Shown piece after piece: positions 63,984 through 64,000 of a DNA stretch of 64,000 nt (position 1 is the stretch's first letter; every line of letters begins with the position of its first letter). The position numbers were made by a program, and so were the translations under genes. Source of the stretch: Owenia fusiformis (taxonomy: Eukaryota > Annelida > Polychaeta > Sabellida > Oweniidae); NCBI GenBank assembly GCA_903813345.2, contig CAIIXF020000006.1, forward strand, positions 30,176,024-30,240,023, given 5' to 3'. The notes beneath the pieces are model-generated. The model did no database searches. It worked only from the letters and a program-made list of their open reading frames with translations, and was not told where the DNA came from.

Positions 63984-64000
63984 CAGGCTCGTAGCCAGGA
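63984..64000. mobile_element. MITE of the CAGGC(C/T)C...TAGCCAGG family, cut by window end
   Basis: CAGGCTCGTAGCCAGGA is the terminal sequence of the elements at 23526 and 28882 and runs into the window edge. Confidence 0.65.

Overview
This window looks like nuclear DNA of a metazoan, most likely a marine invertebrate. It is AT-rich, genes are broken into short exons by kilobase introns with GT-AG (and one AT-AC) boundaries, and small inverted-repeat transposons, tRNA-derived SINEs, minisatellites and long hairpins fill the rest. A lophotrochozoan such as a mollusc or brachiopod is my guess from the repeat landscape; nothing here fixes the species. There are no bacterial-style genes, and nearly all open frames longer than 60 codons are chance frames or repeat artefacts.

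One protein-coding gene can be reconstructed with confidence. On the minus strand, twelve exons from 36485 down to 4209 join, with consistent phases at every junction, into a continuous 468-codon reading frame. It encodes a PH domain, the EF-hand region and most of the catalytic X domain of a phosphoinositide phospholipase C. The PH and EF-hand segments most resemble PLCL/PRIP, the phospholipase C-related proteins that are catalytically inactive in mammals. This copy keeps the active-site residues visible in its X half, including both catalytic histidines. The Y and C2 domains must lie beyond position 1. The first coding exon is uncertain; two phase-compatible candidates are at 54057-54075 and 40658-40793.

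Two features of this gene stand out. First, two of its introns carry tandem repeats that include a copy of the downstream splice acceptor and the first bases of the exon: a 28-copy, indel-free, 86-bp array in front of the X-domain exon at 6403-6488, and a three-copy, about 121-bp repeat in front of the EF-hand exon at 21852-21961. Second, the 40-bp exon at 30379-30418 is followed by a minor-class AT-AC intron with a textbook U12 donor, branch site and AC end.

Layout by region. 1-4208: intron or downstream region with a repeat related to one at 45-47 kb and a 1.66-kb element with 51-bp inverted ends. 4209-9273: five exons for the X domain and the X/Y linker, the 86-bp array, and a Crypton-like ORF relic beside a hairpin. 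9274-16548: a 7.3-kb intron with a GC-rich TTA-flanked element and an 83-bp minisatellite. 16549-36485: EF-hand and PH exons separated by introns with SINEs and MITEs. 36486-64000: presumed 5' intron or upstream DNA with no confident exon. It contains MITEs, hairpins, several minisatellites, a tRNA-like relic, a 1.4-kb member of the GTCACCAC repeat family, and a 2.1-kb element whose ends are built from CCATGG palindromes.
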